A stretch of 64,000 bases of DNA from Hydra vulgaris (Eukaryota > Cnidaria > Hydrozoa > Anthoathecata > Hydridae), in the NCBI RefSeq assembly GCF_038396675.1, contig NC_088928.1, positions 17,290,001 to 17,354,000 on the forward strand, given 5' to 3'. The notes below the pieces were generated by a model. That model did no database searches. It saw nothing but the letters and a program-made list of their open reading frames with translations, and was not told the DNA's origin. Positions 9,075-20,312 of this stretch are shown here, in pieces. The translations under genes and the position numbers were made by a program. The stretch's first letter is position 1; each line of letters starts with the position of its first letter.

Positions 9075-11701
9075 TAGACCATCCAATTTGAGTGTTCGAA
9101 TACTTGATATTCGAATATATTTGCGTGTTTTTTTACTATTTGATATTCGAATATTTTCTCCAATATTCGAATAATTTCAAAAATGTAAAGGCAGAGTAAG
9201 CTTTTAAAAAAGTACTGTTAATTTCTCTTTTTGCAAACGAAAAAAATATTTCTCTTTTTGCAAACGGAAAAAATTCTTAGAATTTTTATATAACCTTGAA
9301 GTGGAAAACTTAAATTGCATTTTTGTATGGTTTTTATTTTGTGTGACATTATTTTTATATGCTTTTAGAAAACAGTCGTTTATTTAGATTGCTTAAAAAT
9401 ATAAATACATATTTGTTCCATAAAAAAAAATCTTAATAATAATCTTAATAATAATAATTTTTAATATTTTGTGAATAAATAAATATAATATACAATTAAA
9501 TAAATATAATATAATATACAATTTGTGGTTGCATAATTTGAAGTGGTAAGTTAAAATTTTTTAGATTTTCTTTGATAATTCATCTCTGGTTTTTTTAGCC
9601 ATGTCAAAAAAATCCAAGGTATGGGAGTTTTTTAAGAAAGACAAAATAAATATCGGTGAAGCCAAATGTGGTAGGTGCAACACGAACATAGGATGGAGAA
9701 GTTCAACTACTGCTATGATTAATCATTTGAAGCTACGACACAACATATTGATATCTAAATCGGTATCAAATGACAATGATGGAAAAAATAATATTCCTAA
9801 GAAAAAACAAAATAATGAAATAAGTAATATTTGGTCATTTGTAAAAAAAGAATCTTTAAATGAAATATTGTCAAAAGTCGCAGCTTTTGATGGAATGGCT
9901 ATGACAGCAATGAGTAAATCCCAAGCTATAGCTGGTTACGTGCAACAAAAAGGTTATAAAATGCCGAAAAGTCCGACAAATATTTCAAAATGCATCAATA
10001 GCTTTTATAAAAAAAATGTGTTGAACTGCGGGAAAAATTTGAAAAATCAAAAACAGCAAATCGTAAATTTGCTATTACTGTGGATGAATGGACAGATTGT
10101 ACTATTTTACGTTATGTAAACATAACAGCTCATGTGATTGGAATAGACTCAAATACAATTGAATGCTATGTTCTGGGTTTAACGGAAATAATTAAGCAGG
10201 CAAATGCAGAAACAATTAAACATTTGGTTGAAGCTAAGTTAGCAGACTTTGGGATTTTCGTAAAAAATGATGTTATTGCATCTACTAACGATGCAACAGC
10301 CGTAATGAAAAAATATGGCAATATATTAGGTGTTTTAAATCAACTTTGCCATAATCACGCGCTTCATTTAGCCGTGATGGATTGTTTTTATATAGCAAAA
10401 AATTCTATTCGCAATGAAGTGTTTGACGATACCGAAGATTTTGTTGATGAAGATGTAGAAGAAGATTCCACAGAAGATCAGTACTCTGATTACAAATTGG
10501 TGTTTATTGAGGAAGATGAATATGATATGACGTTAGATTTTGATCAAATTATTAACAGGTTAAGAGGTGTTATAAGAATGTTTAAAAAATCGGTTACAAA
10601 GCATTCTATTTTGCAACAAAATATAGCTCAAAAAATGGGGAAAAACTCAAGTTAAAATTAGACATAAAAACACGATGGAGTTCTTTGAGTGTAATGATTC
10701 GACGATTTTTAATTCTATCAGAATGTGTTAACAAATCCTTAGTCGAATTGAATATTGATCCAATTTTAAAAAATGATAATTTTGCGCTACAAAACTTTGT
10801 TGATGTTCTGGCACCAGTTGAAACTGCTGTTACTGAATTAAGTAAAAATGATGCAAATCTCATAACTGCTGAAGGAGTTTACAAATTTTTGTTTGAAAAG
10901 TTGCAACCAATGCAAACTAATGTAGCAAAAAAACTGATACATGCATCAAAATAAGGATGGATAAAAGAAGAGATCCAATTTTAATGACATTGATCATTTA
11001 TCTGCAGAGTGGAAATATACCAAGTTCTAACGCTCATTTTAAATATTCATCAAAAAATGCAGCAATATTATTCGCTGTTAAAGTTATGGAACAAATATAT
11101 CCACAAATGTTTGAAGAAGAGCAAATTAATAATGATTCTACCTCATCTGATGCAGATGATTTAATAGAATTAACATCACCAGTTGCAGTCGGATTGCAAA
11201 AAGAACTCCAAAATGCAATAAATTCTATTACAGAACCAAAAAAATGTCATGTTAGCAATCGCAGCGAAATTGATAAATATATTGAATTGAAGAAAGAATT
11301 TCGTCAATTGGATTCTTTTAAAAAACGGTCGACAACGCTGGAAGTTTTGTATAACGCTTTAATAATAATACGCCCTACCTCAACAGCTTCTGAAAGAGTA
11401 TTCTCAACAGCAGGTGCAATTAAAACGAAAGGAAGAACAAGTCTAAATTTCGAAACATTCAATTCTCTTTTATTTTTAAAATATATGTTTTTAGAAAAAA
11501 AATAATACATATATAAAATAATAAGATCGTTCAAAATAAAATATAAAACACTTTTTTAATTAGATTATTATTATTTCTTATTTTTTTAATATGTCTTTTA
11601 ACTTTTTGATAAATTATTCGAGTATTCGATTACTCGAATATTTTCAGATTTTTCTATTTGATATTCGAATAGTTGAAAAGCTCGAATAGTTGGGTGGTCT
11701 A
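9075..11701 (+). mobile_element. hAT DNA transposon with exact 8-bp TSD
   Basis: The ends are short inverted repeats: TAGACCATCCAA on the left and TAGACCACCCAA on the opposite strand at the right. An exact 8-bp duplication lies outside them, as expected for the hAT superfamily. Sub-terminal ATTCGAATA-type palindromes occur repeatedly at 9093-9170 and 11610-11690 and are candidate transposase-binding sites. The 2.6-kb interior holds a recognisable BED-finger transposase in the plus direction, broken by frameshifts. The ends are better preserved than the gene, so mobilisation in trans is conceivable. Confidence 0.9.
9601..11505 (+). pseudogene. hAT transposase with BED finger, frameshifted
   Basis: The ATG at 9601 follows a T-rich tract ending in TAG, a possible 3' splice site of a 5' UTR intron. 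Segments in order: a BED-type zinc finger (CGRC...HLKLRH, residues about 23-47); a hAT core starting at 10080 with VDEWTD, TNDAT and CHNHALHL motifs; the TRW segment from 10657; and the C-terminal dimerisation region (10957-11505) with RPTSTASERVFSTAG. Frame changes are needed in the A-run near 10016, near 10640 and near 10950, each explained by a small indel, and one stop lies at 10954. The transposase would cut and paste the element; this copy cannot make it in one piece. Roughly 600 residues if read through, normal for the family. Confidence 0.85.
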
Positions 11702-11709
11702 CTGGCAAG
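11702..11709. repeat. hAT target-site duplication, right copy
   Basis: CTGGCAAG is identical to 9067-9074. Confidence 0.9.
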
Positions 11710-12169
11710 GGATTGGCACAGTAGTAAGTGTCAGGCAATGGTTAGAATGATTTCTAACTACGAAGAAAATTTTGAGATAACTACGCGTTATAATTTGATA
11801 AATTTAAATTTTATATTTGATAAATATCTGTCTTACCTGTTACCAGCCAAAGCCAACATGATCTAAAGTACATGGTTGACCGTCCTATATTTTTGACTAA
11901 TTTTCTGCCGCTATTATGCCGTGTCTTAATGAAAGATTTATTTATAGTTTTTAAGGTTTTGATTTTTAGGTTGTAGGCATTATTGTCTGTCCAGATAATA
12001 AGATTATGACTGCTTCTAAAGATGTAACTTAAATTGAGTTTTACAATATTTTCGTTTGCATTAATTGGTGTAGAACTAACTCGGATTGGTTTGTTTATAA
12101 CTGAAAGCATGTAGTGCTTCGTCATATTGCCAAAAAATGTTTTGGTATTTGCATGTTTATAATAGTTTA
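11710..12169. other. Unrecognised DNA
   Basis: A 104-aa minus-strand open frame (11811-12125) has no recognisable domain. Nothing else is supported. Confidence 0.35.
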
Positions 12170-13510
12170 AATATCTACAAAAAGGGTCAAAAAGTAACCC
12201 TGAAAACTACCACTTAATCTCACTTACATCTGTTCTATGCAAAATAATGGAAAGACTTGATAGAAATCAAATGCTTAAATACTTACTTTCTAACAACCCT
12301 CGCAAATGAACATCGATTTACCCCTGGAAATTTTTGTTTTACAAACTTATTGAATTCATTTAATCTAATAACTTATGCTGTAAAGTCAAGTTATGACGTT
12401 GTTGTAGTCTTGCTTGACTTAAGTGTTTTAGTCACTCGCTACTTCTTCTTAAATTTCTTGCAAATGGTTTCGACAAATGCATCTGCTAGTGTTTAAATGC
12501 ACTTCTATCCAAATGAAAACAACGAAATATTATGGAAAACTCAGAGTCGGTCTGATTGAACGTCCTCTTTGGTGTACCTAAGGGTTCATGTATTTGACCA
12601 CTACTATTTCTTTTTTTTATTAATGATATTCCTCGTCTAATCAACCACAATTGCAAACTTTATGCTTAAGACACCAAACTTATCGCAACAAAAAAAAGAG
12701 CCCTTTGACCTGCATTGATTACAAATTGACATCGATAGAGTAGTTTTGACTAATTGACTTTGCATACATTCTTAAAAAAACCGACTCTGAATGTGATCTT
12801 AATGTTATTGTTTTTAAACAGTTTTTGTTGAACAATCTAGTAACGAAAGCTATTTCAAACTATATGCTGTTCTCGGTATTCTCAAACGCACTTTCAAACA
12901 TGAGACTCTTGAAATGTTCCTCGTCCTTTACTGCTCTTACGTAAGACCTTATTTAGGGTATTGCTTTGCAGCAAAGGGACTCTTTTCATTTGAAAATATA
13001 AATGTTCTTAAAGCTATTTAAAATTGAACACAAAATTTGTCCCATACCTTTTTACCCTGAAAGCCAAGGACCGCTGCATGGCTATCGGTATCTAACCACT
13101 TAAAAGTTAACGGCGCTGAAGCAATATTATCCAATATTTTAAAGTTTATCACCGTATAAGCAAAATCAAATGGATCGAGTCATAAAATAAGACTGTTAGG
13201 ACTTAGGCACCTAAAATAAAATTAAAAAAAAAAAAGTCACCATTACCTTCGGGTTTTCTACTATCGCATTCAAACGCCAGAAGTTGTTAAATGTGTAACT
13301 CGCAAAACTTTTTTATGTAACCGTTTGGCAGTCGATTAGAGTACTCCTCTTTTAGATTCGATTAGACCACTACCTTTTGATTTCATTACATTCAATAGAA
13401 ATGTACCAGAATATGTCAACGTTAACACTTTTTTATTTACAAAAAAGCTTGACAGATTTCCTCACTTCCAAAAAAGCAATTTGATGAATACTGCTTGAGA
13501 TTTTTATTAA
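12170..13510 (+). pseudogene. Decayed non-LTR reverse transcriptase (L2/CR1-like)
   Basis: Reading across three plus frames gives RT segments in order. They are a KIMERL-type motif near 12240, an FTPGNFCFTNLL segment (finger/palm) at 12315-12360, an SSYDVVVVLLDLS motif (RT box A region) at 12390-12425, and a degenerate LRVGLIERPLW segment near 12545. INDIP lies near 12625 and C-terminal segments run to an FPHFQKSN end near 13480. Many stops and frameshifts are present and the FADD box is not intact (near 12660). The retrotransposon copy is long dead and its 5' end is missing. Confidence 0.7.
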
Positions 13511-13620
13511 TTCTATATCTGGATCTGCCATAGCAGGGATTGGTTACTTTCCCAGCTTCATAGATTTCTCCGTTGTAGATTAAATTTAATAATATTAAAA
13601 TAAGTTTTTAATATGCATCT

Positions 13621-13728
13621 CCCAGTGGGCATGGTACGTTTTAAGAACGTTTTTTAAACGTTCTTATTAGGTTTAAACCTAATAAATACGTCTAAAGAAC
13701 GTTTAATAAACGTACCGTGCTCACTGGG
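13621..13728. mobile_element. Palindromic MITE with CCCAGTGGGC ends
   Basis: The 108-bp unit begins CCCAGTGGGCATGGTACGTT and ends with the complementary AACGTACCGTGCTCACTGGG. ACGTT/AACGT motifs repeat inside, so most of it folds on itself. It has no coding capacity. Related but degraded ends may occur near 19740-19830 and 46211-46290. No target duplication is obvious. Confidence 0.7.
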
Positions 13729-15446
13729 CTGTCTTATATACTTTAAAAATATTACAATAATTTTGCCGGGTTATTAATAACAAGTGGTTAAAAAAAGTTT
13801 TGTATAGTATCGTTTGATATTTTAACTGTGAAGACTTCGTTATCGGCATTAGGAGTAGAAAGGTCATTTCTAATTTTTGTATTTTGGTCATTCCAAATGT
13901 AGGTTATTATTCCTCATCCTCAGGCTTTTGTTTTATAAGAATTTAAGCTACATTTAGGGATTAGAAAGTTTGATTTTTTATTAGAATTTTCGTTAGAACA
14001 CTGAGTTTCCGTAAGACAAATCATACTGAAAGAATGTTTGCATTTAATAAATAAATATTTTTTAACTTATTAAAATTTATATTTAAGCTTCTGTTGTTTT
14101 TGCGTATTACTGAGTAATTTATTAAATTAGATTGAAATTCGGCTAAAAGAATTTTATATCAAAACATAGGAAACCAAATCGTTTTTCCGTTACAAAAATA
14201 TAAATCGCTTTGTTTTACTTATAAATTAAAGAATTTAAAGACGTCACAACGAATTTTTTCAAAATGCATCGTGACGATGCCATGACGATTTAAAAAAAAA
14301 ATGGTAAAATTTAAAGTATTATAATAAAGTGATTATTATTATTGTTATTATTACTATTTTGAATAGAATTACAGGTTAAAAAAAAACAAATTATATAAGA
14401 CTAATAGTTTCTCTATTAGTCTAAAGTCTCATTCAGATTCTTCTTGGTTTTTGTAGTCAATAAGTTTTTAAATTCTCGATAAAGCATTGTTACATTTAAT
14501 GACGTTTTGTTTTTAAAATAGATTGTAGTTATTTTTAAAAGCGTGTAGATTAATTTTTTTATATTCTCAATACAAATTTTTAGCGTGTTTTAAGATGACG
14601 TATTTACCTTTCTAACTTTCCTCATATACTACAAAGTTTTTTTTTGTTTTTTGAAAAATCTTCATTTATATATATTCCTGCATCCAATATATTTACCTAC
14701 GTTTTTCAGGATTCTTGTTTTATCAAGGAACCTCAGTAGCTTGAAAACTTAAGCTTCTGGTAATTTCTCATCTCTCTGTTATTCGGTAAGCTTTTTCGAT
14801 TGCAACTTCTCCTTGTATATTAAGGCGATTTTTCAATTTCACAAGGTTTTTATTTGGATGTTCTATTCAGCCATTAATTCTTAGATTATTGCTGCGAAAT
14901 CGGTTTTCAAGATCGGTTAAATTTTTATAAAATTTGTTTGTATTATTTTCCATTTGTTTGGCAAACGTTTTTCATTATATTATTTTCTTAAAATATCAAG
15001 CTATCTTTTAACATACTGATATCTTTCTATTATTTATTAGATTATGCATTTATTTGATCTCGTCGTTGTAAGAGGTTTATCGCTGCATTTTAAAAAACGG
15101 CTTAATTAATGTTCTGATGTCTTCAGTTCACTTTGTTTATATTGTTTATCAATGTAAAATGATCATTTGTGAAAGATTATTTTTATTATTATTTTTTATT
15201 ATTATCGCTACATAATTGTACAACGATAAGCTAATGTAAACGAAAACTAAAACAAAAAAATATCGTTTTCTATTTTACCAACCAATCAGATTTTTATGTT
15301 TGCACTTGTTATTAGTATAAAGTTTTTTTCTGGATCTTTTAATAATTTGTTGGTCTCGCTAAAAGAGTATATATACATATATTTATCAATTTTTCAATAT
15401 TCTTCATTGAAACATACATTTTTGTTAACTTCTATAAAAGTCCTTT
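13729..15446. other. AT-rich non-coding DNA
   Basis: No gene is recognised in about 1.7 kb. A 10-bp-arm hairpin (AGACTAATAG / CTATTAGTCT) sits at 14398-14422, and ATT-rich simple sequence occurs near 14330-14355 and 15180-15205. Confidence 0.45.
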
Positions 15447-15491
15447 CAAGCTAAACTTTTATCAACTACCATTTGATAAAAGTTTAGCTTG
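15447..15491. repeat. Perfect hairpin, 19-bp arms
   Basis: CAAGCTAAACTTTTATCAA at 15447-15465 is exactly complementary to 15473-15491, with a 7-base loop. Confidence 0.8.
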
Positions 15492-15512
15492 ATATCAAAG
15501 TGGTAATGGACC

Positions 15513-15702
15513 AGATTTTTTTTTTTAATTTTTATTTAGGTGCCCCGTGAAGTTCTTATGGTCTTATCACATAGCACCGCGGATGAGCATTTAATTGGAA
15601 GTTCACGCATCCTTGCTAACCGATGTCGCAAAACTTGCCCAGAGTGGGGTTTGAACCTTAGTTTCTGAGGCAAGTGCACTACCACTGTGTCACGGTTGTT
15701 CA
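15513..15702 (-). mobile_element. tRNA-derived SINE (minus strand)
   Basis: Read on the minus strand, it starts near 15702 with a tRNA-like head: an A box TGACACAGTGGT (about 15681-15692) and a B box GGTTCAAACCCC (15646-15657). A body follows (GCGTGAACTTCC, AAATGCTCATCCGCGG, GTGATAAGACC) and then an A-rich tail at 15513-15535. The body is shared with the copies at 20.1 kb and 19.5 kb, so this is a family. SINEs are transcribed by RNA polymerase III from these internal boxes and are moved by LINE machinery. Confidence 0.8.
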
Positions 15703-16191
15703 AAAATATGTCTTATTTATAAATAAGATATCTAAGGAAAGTAGAGAACCCTGAATATAAGAAAAAACAGTTTTTCGTCCAAATAAAATTTCATTGAAAC
15801 GAAAGCAATTGATTGAGTGTTTTACACTGAAAATTTTTAGTTTTATCTAATAAATTTAAGTTCCTCGAAAAATTCTTCATAAGTATCAATAAAAAAAAAT
15901 TTTTTGAAAAAATGTCAAAAAAAAGGATCTATCACATTAAAACAGGGGGTATAAAAATGTAATGTATGAAAAGGAAAGATTCAACTAATTAAAATGTATC
16001 TTTAAAATGTTGCATTTTGAATAACTTTTGTAAACTGGAGAGTTATGTTTGAATCCCTTAAAGAAAACCTTTTGCTCTTTTATAAAACAAAAAATTAGTA
16101 CGTTTTTAAATACGTCTGTAATTAAATTTGCGTCGTTAAATAAATTTATAATGATGTATATTACAATATTTATAAATACATTTATAATAAT
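15703..16191. other. AT-rich non-coding DNA, probable 3' flank of the LRR gene
   Basis: No gene. The minus-strand 3' UTR of the LRR gene should extend into this part, but no clear polyadenylation signal was identified. Confidence 0.4.
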
Positions 16192-17571
16192 CTATGAAAG
16201 CTTTGTAAACCGGGAACAACTTATTTCATTATTGCATAGTCTGATGGATTCTACTTCATTCAACTTGAAAGTACAATTTTTTTTTGATTTTTTTCTTTTA
16301 AAAAATGCTAAAAGTGCAATAGTTAATAAAGAGACACCAACAATGATGCCTAAAACGGTCCATGTAAATGTGCTAAGTTTTACAGGCTTGCTACCTTTAA
16401 ATGTCATTTTTGTATTCTTTATGGACTGATCGATATGTTCTATTAATTGCGGTTGTGTCGATTTTTTTTTTAACTCTGAGCAAAAAAAATTAAGTGTATT
16501 TTTAATAGCCCTGCATTCAAATCCATATTTACACGGCGTTAAATCACACATAGAACAGTTACGGTAGTTAGTAATGTTTGAAAACTCGCCTAATTTACGT
16601 TCAAAAGGTTTCAAGCAGTTTCCCGATACAACTATATTATTAAATACAATAGGGTTTGTAATAGCAGTCATTGTTAAAAAACATGAGCAAAAAATTGGGT
16701 TTTCTTGTAAGTTAATTCTAGCAATATTTATGTTAGATAGAGCATGTAGAGGTAACGCAGTAATTTGGTTTTTGTTAAGAAGAAGTTCTTTTATGCTCTT
16801 TGATGAGTTTTGAAATGCCATTTGGTGGATATATCTAATTTTATTATTGTTAAGAGTAAGAATTTGTAATGAGTGGAGTCCACTAACTATTCCTTCTGGA
16901 ACAAACTCTAAATTGTTTGAATGCAAAAACAGATCAACTAAATGTGTAGTGTTAGAAAACGCCTTTTTGTGAATTGTGTTCACCAGATTGTTGTTTAGCA
17001 ACAGCTTTTGCAAATTTCTTAACCCATAAAAAGTGTATTGGGTAATTTGCGTAATATAGTTCTCGCTCAAAAATAGTTCTCTTAGAAATTCTAACTTTTG
17101 AAAAGAAAAATCAGAAATGTTTTTTATTTTATTTTTTTTCAAACTCATTGTTTCAATGTTTTCGTACCCAATTAAAACACTAAAAGAGAGCTCTTCAATG
17201 TTGTTCCCATTAAGAAAAATTGTTTTTAGGTTTGGTAAATAAGTTGAGAGCCTAGGAGGTAATTTTACTATGTTATTGTTATTTAACCCTAAATATTCCA
17301 GTTTTTGAAAACCTTCGAAATGTTCTGCTGGGAATGATTCTATAAGATTTCCAGAAAGTTCTAGATGTCGCAAATCTTTTGGTATGTGTGGTAGCATTTT
17401 AATCAGTTGCGAAGTAGATATATTGTTGTACATGCAGTATATTTTTGAATCATAACATCGACAAACAATAGGACATAAGGTAATTTGACCAAGAATTCCA
17501 AAAAAAAACATCAATTTACTAACCATAAGTTTAGGAATAATAAAAAATCCATAAATACTGTCTTTTTTCAT
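16192..17571 (-). CDS. Leucine-rich-repeat single-pass membrane protein
   Basis: A 459-aa intron-free frame. A hydrophobic N-terminus (about 12-32) may act as signal peptide or anchor. An LRR N-cap follows with cysteines 33, 37, 39 and 46. About nine 24-residue LRRs occupy 67-282, with the LxxLxLxxNxI pattern clear throughout. An LRR C-cap begins at C295/C297 with further cysteines to about 340. A small EGF-like Cys cluster (339-374) precedes a single membrane helix (about 402-424), a basic stop-transfer KRKKSKK and a cytoplasmic tail of about 30 residues. This is the layout of cell-surface adhesion or recognition receptors such as LRIT/LRRN/Slit-like proteins; the exact orthologue is not recognised. 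It is the only gene here with host-like structure and no transposon hallmark. The upstream ATG at 17571 is used because it gives the full hydrophobic leader; M16 or M21 are alternatives. Confidence 0.85.
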   Translation of the reverse strand: MKKDSIYGFFIIPKLMVSKLMFFFGILGQITLCPIVCRCYDSKIYCMYNNISTSQLIKMLPHIPKDLRHLELSGNLIESFPAEHFEGFQKLEYLGLNNNNIVKLPPRLSTYLPNLKTIFLNGNNIEELSFSVLIGYENIETMSLKKNKIKNISDFSFQKLEFLRELFLSENYITQITQYTFYGLRNLQKLLLNNNLVNTIHKKAFSNTTHLVDLFLHSNNLEFVPEGIVSGLHSLQILTLNNNKIRYIHQMAFQNSSKSIKELLLNKNQITALPLHALSNINIARINLQENPIFCSCFLTMTAITNPIVFNNIVVSGNCLKPFERKLGEFSNITNYRNCSMCDLTPCKYGFECRAIKNTLNFFCSELKKKSTQPQLIEHIDQSIKNTKMTFKGSKPVKLSTFTWTVLGIIVGVSLLTIALLAFFKRKKSKKNCTFKLNEVESIRLCNNEISCSRFTKLS

Positions 17572-19464
17572 TAATAAAACTATACTCTAAAAAGCTGTTC
17601 AGTTTTATTTTAAATGCAGGTTTAACTTGTGTTGAGGGTGTGAATTTTTATAAAACATTACTTTATACTTGGCTTTAAAAAACTATGCTACCAACGAATG
17701 CTTTTTAAAAACCACCATCTGTTACTGTTTTTTCCAGACGTAAAAAAAAGAAATTTTTTAATATAAACTAAGACAATATTTGCTGAAATGTTTAACTAAT
17801 CTGTATATCCTATTTATGTTTAAAAAGAAAACACGACATCCCACTTCAATCAAAAAATATTAGAACGTACAATATTAGAACAATAAAAGATGAGTTCATC
17901 TTGAGTAAATAACGCTTTGATTCTTTTGAGTTCGAGGTAAATATAGAAAACAATTTAATAACCTGAAAAATATGGCAAAACAAATATTTTGACTAGAGAA
18001 AATTCTTTATATTAAATTATTAAGATACAGGAAGAAACCCTTTAATTTAGAGGTAACGTTGTAAAATAATCTAATGAAAATTGTGCTTTTCTAGTTGATT
18101 CTAAAAGCATAATTATTATGTGTTTATACCAATAAAGCAATTTGGTTAAACAATGATGTTTTTATTCTTGAATTTAAAACCATTCTTCATCTTGAAATAT
18201 TTATAAATACATAATATTCTCTTCTAATTAGCATTTATAAGTTATTATAATTTACTGAGATACCTGTTGGACTTCTTTATGTTTTCTTTTTATTTTATTT
18301 TCAATTTTCATCGTTCTTACTTACTCTTAGTCCGACGCTAAACCGGTTTTGGTGAATCAGGCATAAGATCTTTTTAAGGGTTTTGCGGGTTGTATTGACA
18401 TGTGGCACTCTTAAGCATTTGCTTGTGAAAGATAAATCAAGCAAAACATCGTGGTTTTAATACTGTATTAGTTAACAAACAAACAGCTAACTTTCATAAA
18501 TATAAATATACTGATTGCGATACATGAAACACGATAAACTGGGTAATATTTCTAATGGAAATTCTAACATAACAAATAAAAATAAGATAAAAATTCTATT
18601 TTTTAAAAATATTTTTATCACCAACAAATAAAAAGTTACTAGATACTTTACTGTTACTACTACGTTGCTGTTAATATTACTTACTAGTTACTGAGAGATA
18701 ATAAATTTCAATTTTCACTCCGCCAAAACTCATTTTGTTGATGTAAGAATGATGTTCGTTGTACGAAAAAGTGAAGTCCCTAATGTTTTAAATGTTGCTA
18801 AGCAACTCTATTCTTTTTATATTCCTCATGAGGTAGTCAAGGCCAAAATTTGAAAAATAATTATTAATGCAGGTTTTGGAAGTTCTAAAAAGTACGTTCT
18901 ACGATAGTTATGAAAAAAAAATCTTTTTTGACGACTAAGAAAAATCATCATTTAAATTATTTTTCACAAATAACTTTGTATTTGTTAAATCCAACGTCTT
19001 ACAAAATTAACCATTGATATTAAATTCAGCTGTTTCATATTTGGAACTTAATGTTGATTACTATTATTTTATAATTTGCAAAGACGCCAGTTGTCAAATA
19101 CATGGTCTGAATATAAACCTAGATACCAATTCACCTTTCGGTGTAAAATTAGGTTGGAATTTTCTGACAATTTTTTAATTGGCTATAGCACTAGTAACCG
19201 GACTTTTGGCCTTTCCTAATGTTTTGCCTCACTTCACTCAATCATTTTTTTTTCCTTTTTACCCTCTTTTTCAAAATTTATGCTGTTTCTGATTAAATTG
19301 AGCCATGTCTCCTTTGTGTTATATCATCCTTGATTTGTCTCATGTCTCCTTTGTGTCACATAACACAAATCTTTGATTTGTGTTATGTGTTCTTTGTTTC
19401 GTGTCATTCTAACTTTTCCTTGATTTGTGTCATTTTTTTTTTGTTTCGTGTCATTTTAACTGCT
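17572..19464. other. AT-rich non-coding DNA upstream of the LRR gene
   Basis: Presumably contains the LRR gene promoter (minus direction) next to 17571, but no specific element can be named. A perfect hairpin with 15-bp arms and a TTT loop (CACATAACACAAATC) lies at 19357-19389, within a stretch of repeated GTGTCAT/TGATTTGTG motifs. Confidence 0.4.
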
Positions 19465-19560
19465 TAGTGAACCGCGGAGGAGCATTTAACCAGGAAGTTC
19501 ACGCCTCCTTTCTTATTTATATCGCTTTTTGGGCCAACGAGCCAACGTTGAACGTTTTAA
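19465..19560 (-). mobile_element. SINE fragment (body only)
   Basis: Contains GAACCGCGGAGGAGCATTTA and GGAAGTTCACGCCTCC, matching the body of the SINEs at 15.6 and 20.1 kb in minus orientation. The tRNA-like head and the tail are missing. Confidence 0.65.
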
Positions 19561-19736
19561 AACGACGTTGAAAATTTTAAAATATTTTAACTAATACTCC
19601 TTACTAAAATTAAAAAATATATATATATCATATATTTAATAATAATAATATAAAATAAATAAATATTATACTTGAACTATTGAAATATTATATTACAATA
19701 TTATTATATTTATATTAAATACTATAACATTGAGTT

Positions 19737-19830
19737 ATCACGTCCGTAATAAGTCCAATGGACCCCGGGGGACGTCAATTGGACTTATCACAGACGTCCC
19801 CTGAACAACGCATGCCCACTTGGTCCGTCG
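19737..19830. repeat. GC-richer palindromic element (possible MITE)
   Basis: AATAAGTCCAAT (about 19749) and ATTGGACTTATCA (about 19779) form a hairpin across a GGACCCCGGGGG centre. GACGTCC motifs and a GCCCACTTGG end suggest a decayed member of the CCCAGTGGGC MITE group. Confidence 0.4.
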
Positions 19831-20093
19831 GTAACACTATATTTTATTTTTTTATTTTTAAAAGAGAATGTAAAAAAAATAAAACATTTTTAGGTGTGAG
19901 ACTCCTTAATAAGTTTTGTTTTACTTATCGCAATAAAAGATGCAGCATTTGATTGCGTTAAGTAAAACTGCGTTCACGCCAATTTACTTTACGCAAAATA
20001 CGTAAAACCATACTTCAATCTCTTTATCAGCATCAGAAACACGAAGTTAGCTCAATTAATTTTGTAAATCGTTCCTTAAATGCGAAACAACTA

Positions 20094-20312
20094 GGAGCCG
20101 TGGCGCAGTGGTTATAGTTCTGGCTCAGAATCCAGAGGTCCGAGGTTCGACGCCAACTGTAGCCAATCAGCGATATTAGTAAGGAAGGAGGCGTGAACTT
20201 CCTATTTAAATGCTCATCAACCGTACTCTGTGATAAGACCGTAAAGACTTCTGGGAGCACCTTAATAAATACAAATAAAAAAATAAAAAAAAATAATAAA
20301 AAAGAAAAGTAA
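20094..20312 (+). mobile_element. tRNA-derived SINE (plus strand)
   Basis: The head reads GGAGCCGTGGCGCAGTGG, with the A box at 20101-20111, and the B box GGTTCGACGCC lies at 20144-20154. The shared family body includes AGGAGGCGTGAACTTCC, AAATGCTCATCAACCG and GTGATAAGACCG, and an A-rich tail (about 20268-20312) follows. It is not a functional tRNA gene, because the acceptor stem does not close and a long body follows. It is the best-preserved member of the family in this window. Confidence 0.85.

Noticed and set aside
16049..16429. Plus-strand frames at 16049-16429 and 16574-16813
   Set aside because: Antisense shadows of the LRR gene, whose repeats and caps are unmistakable on the minus strand.
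20094..20166. Functional tRNA gene
   Set aside because: A and B boxes are present, but the acceptor arm does not pair and a SINE body with A-tail follows.
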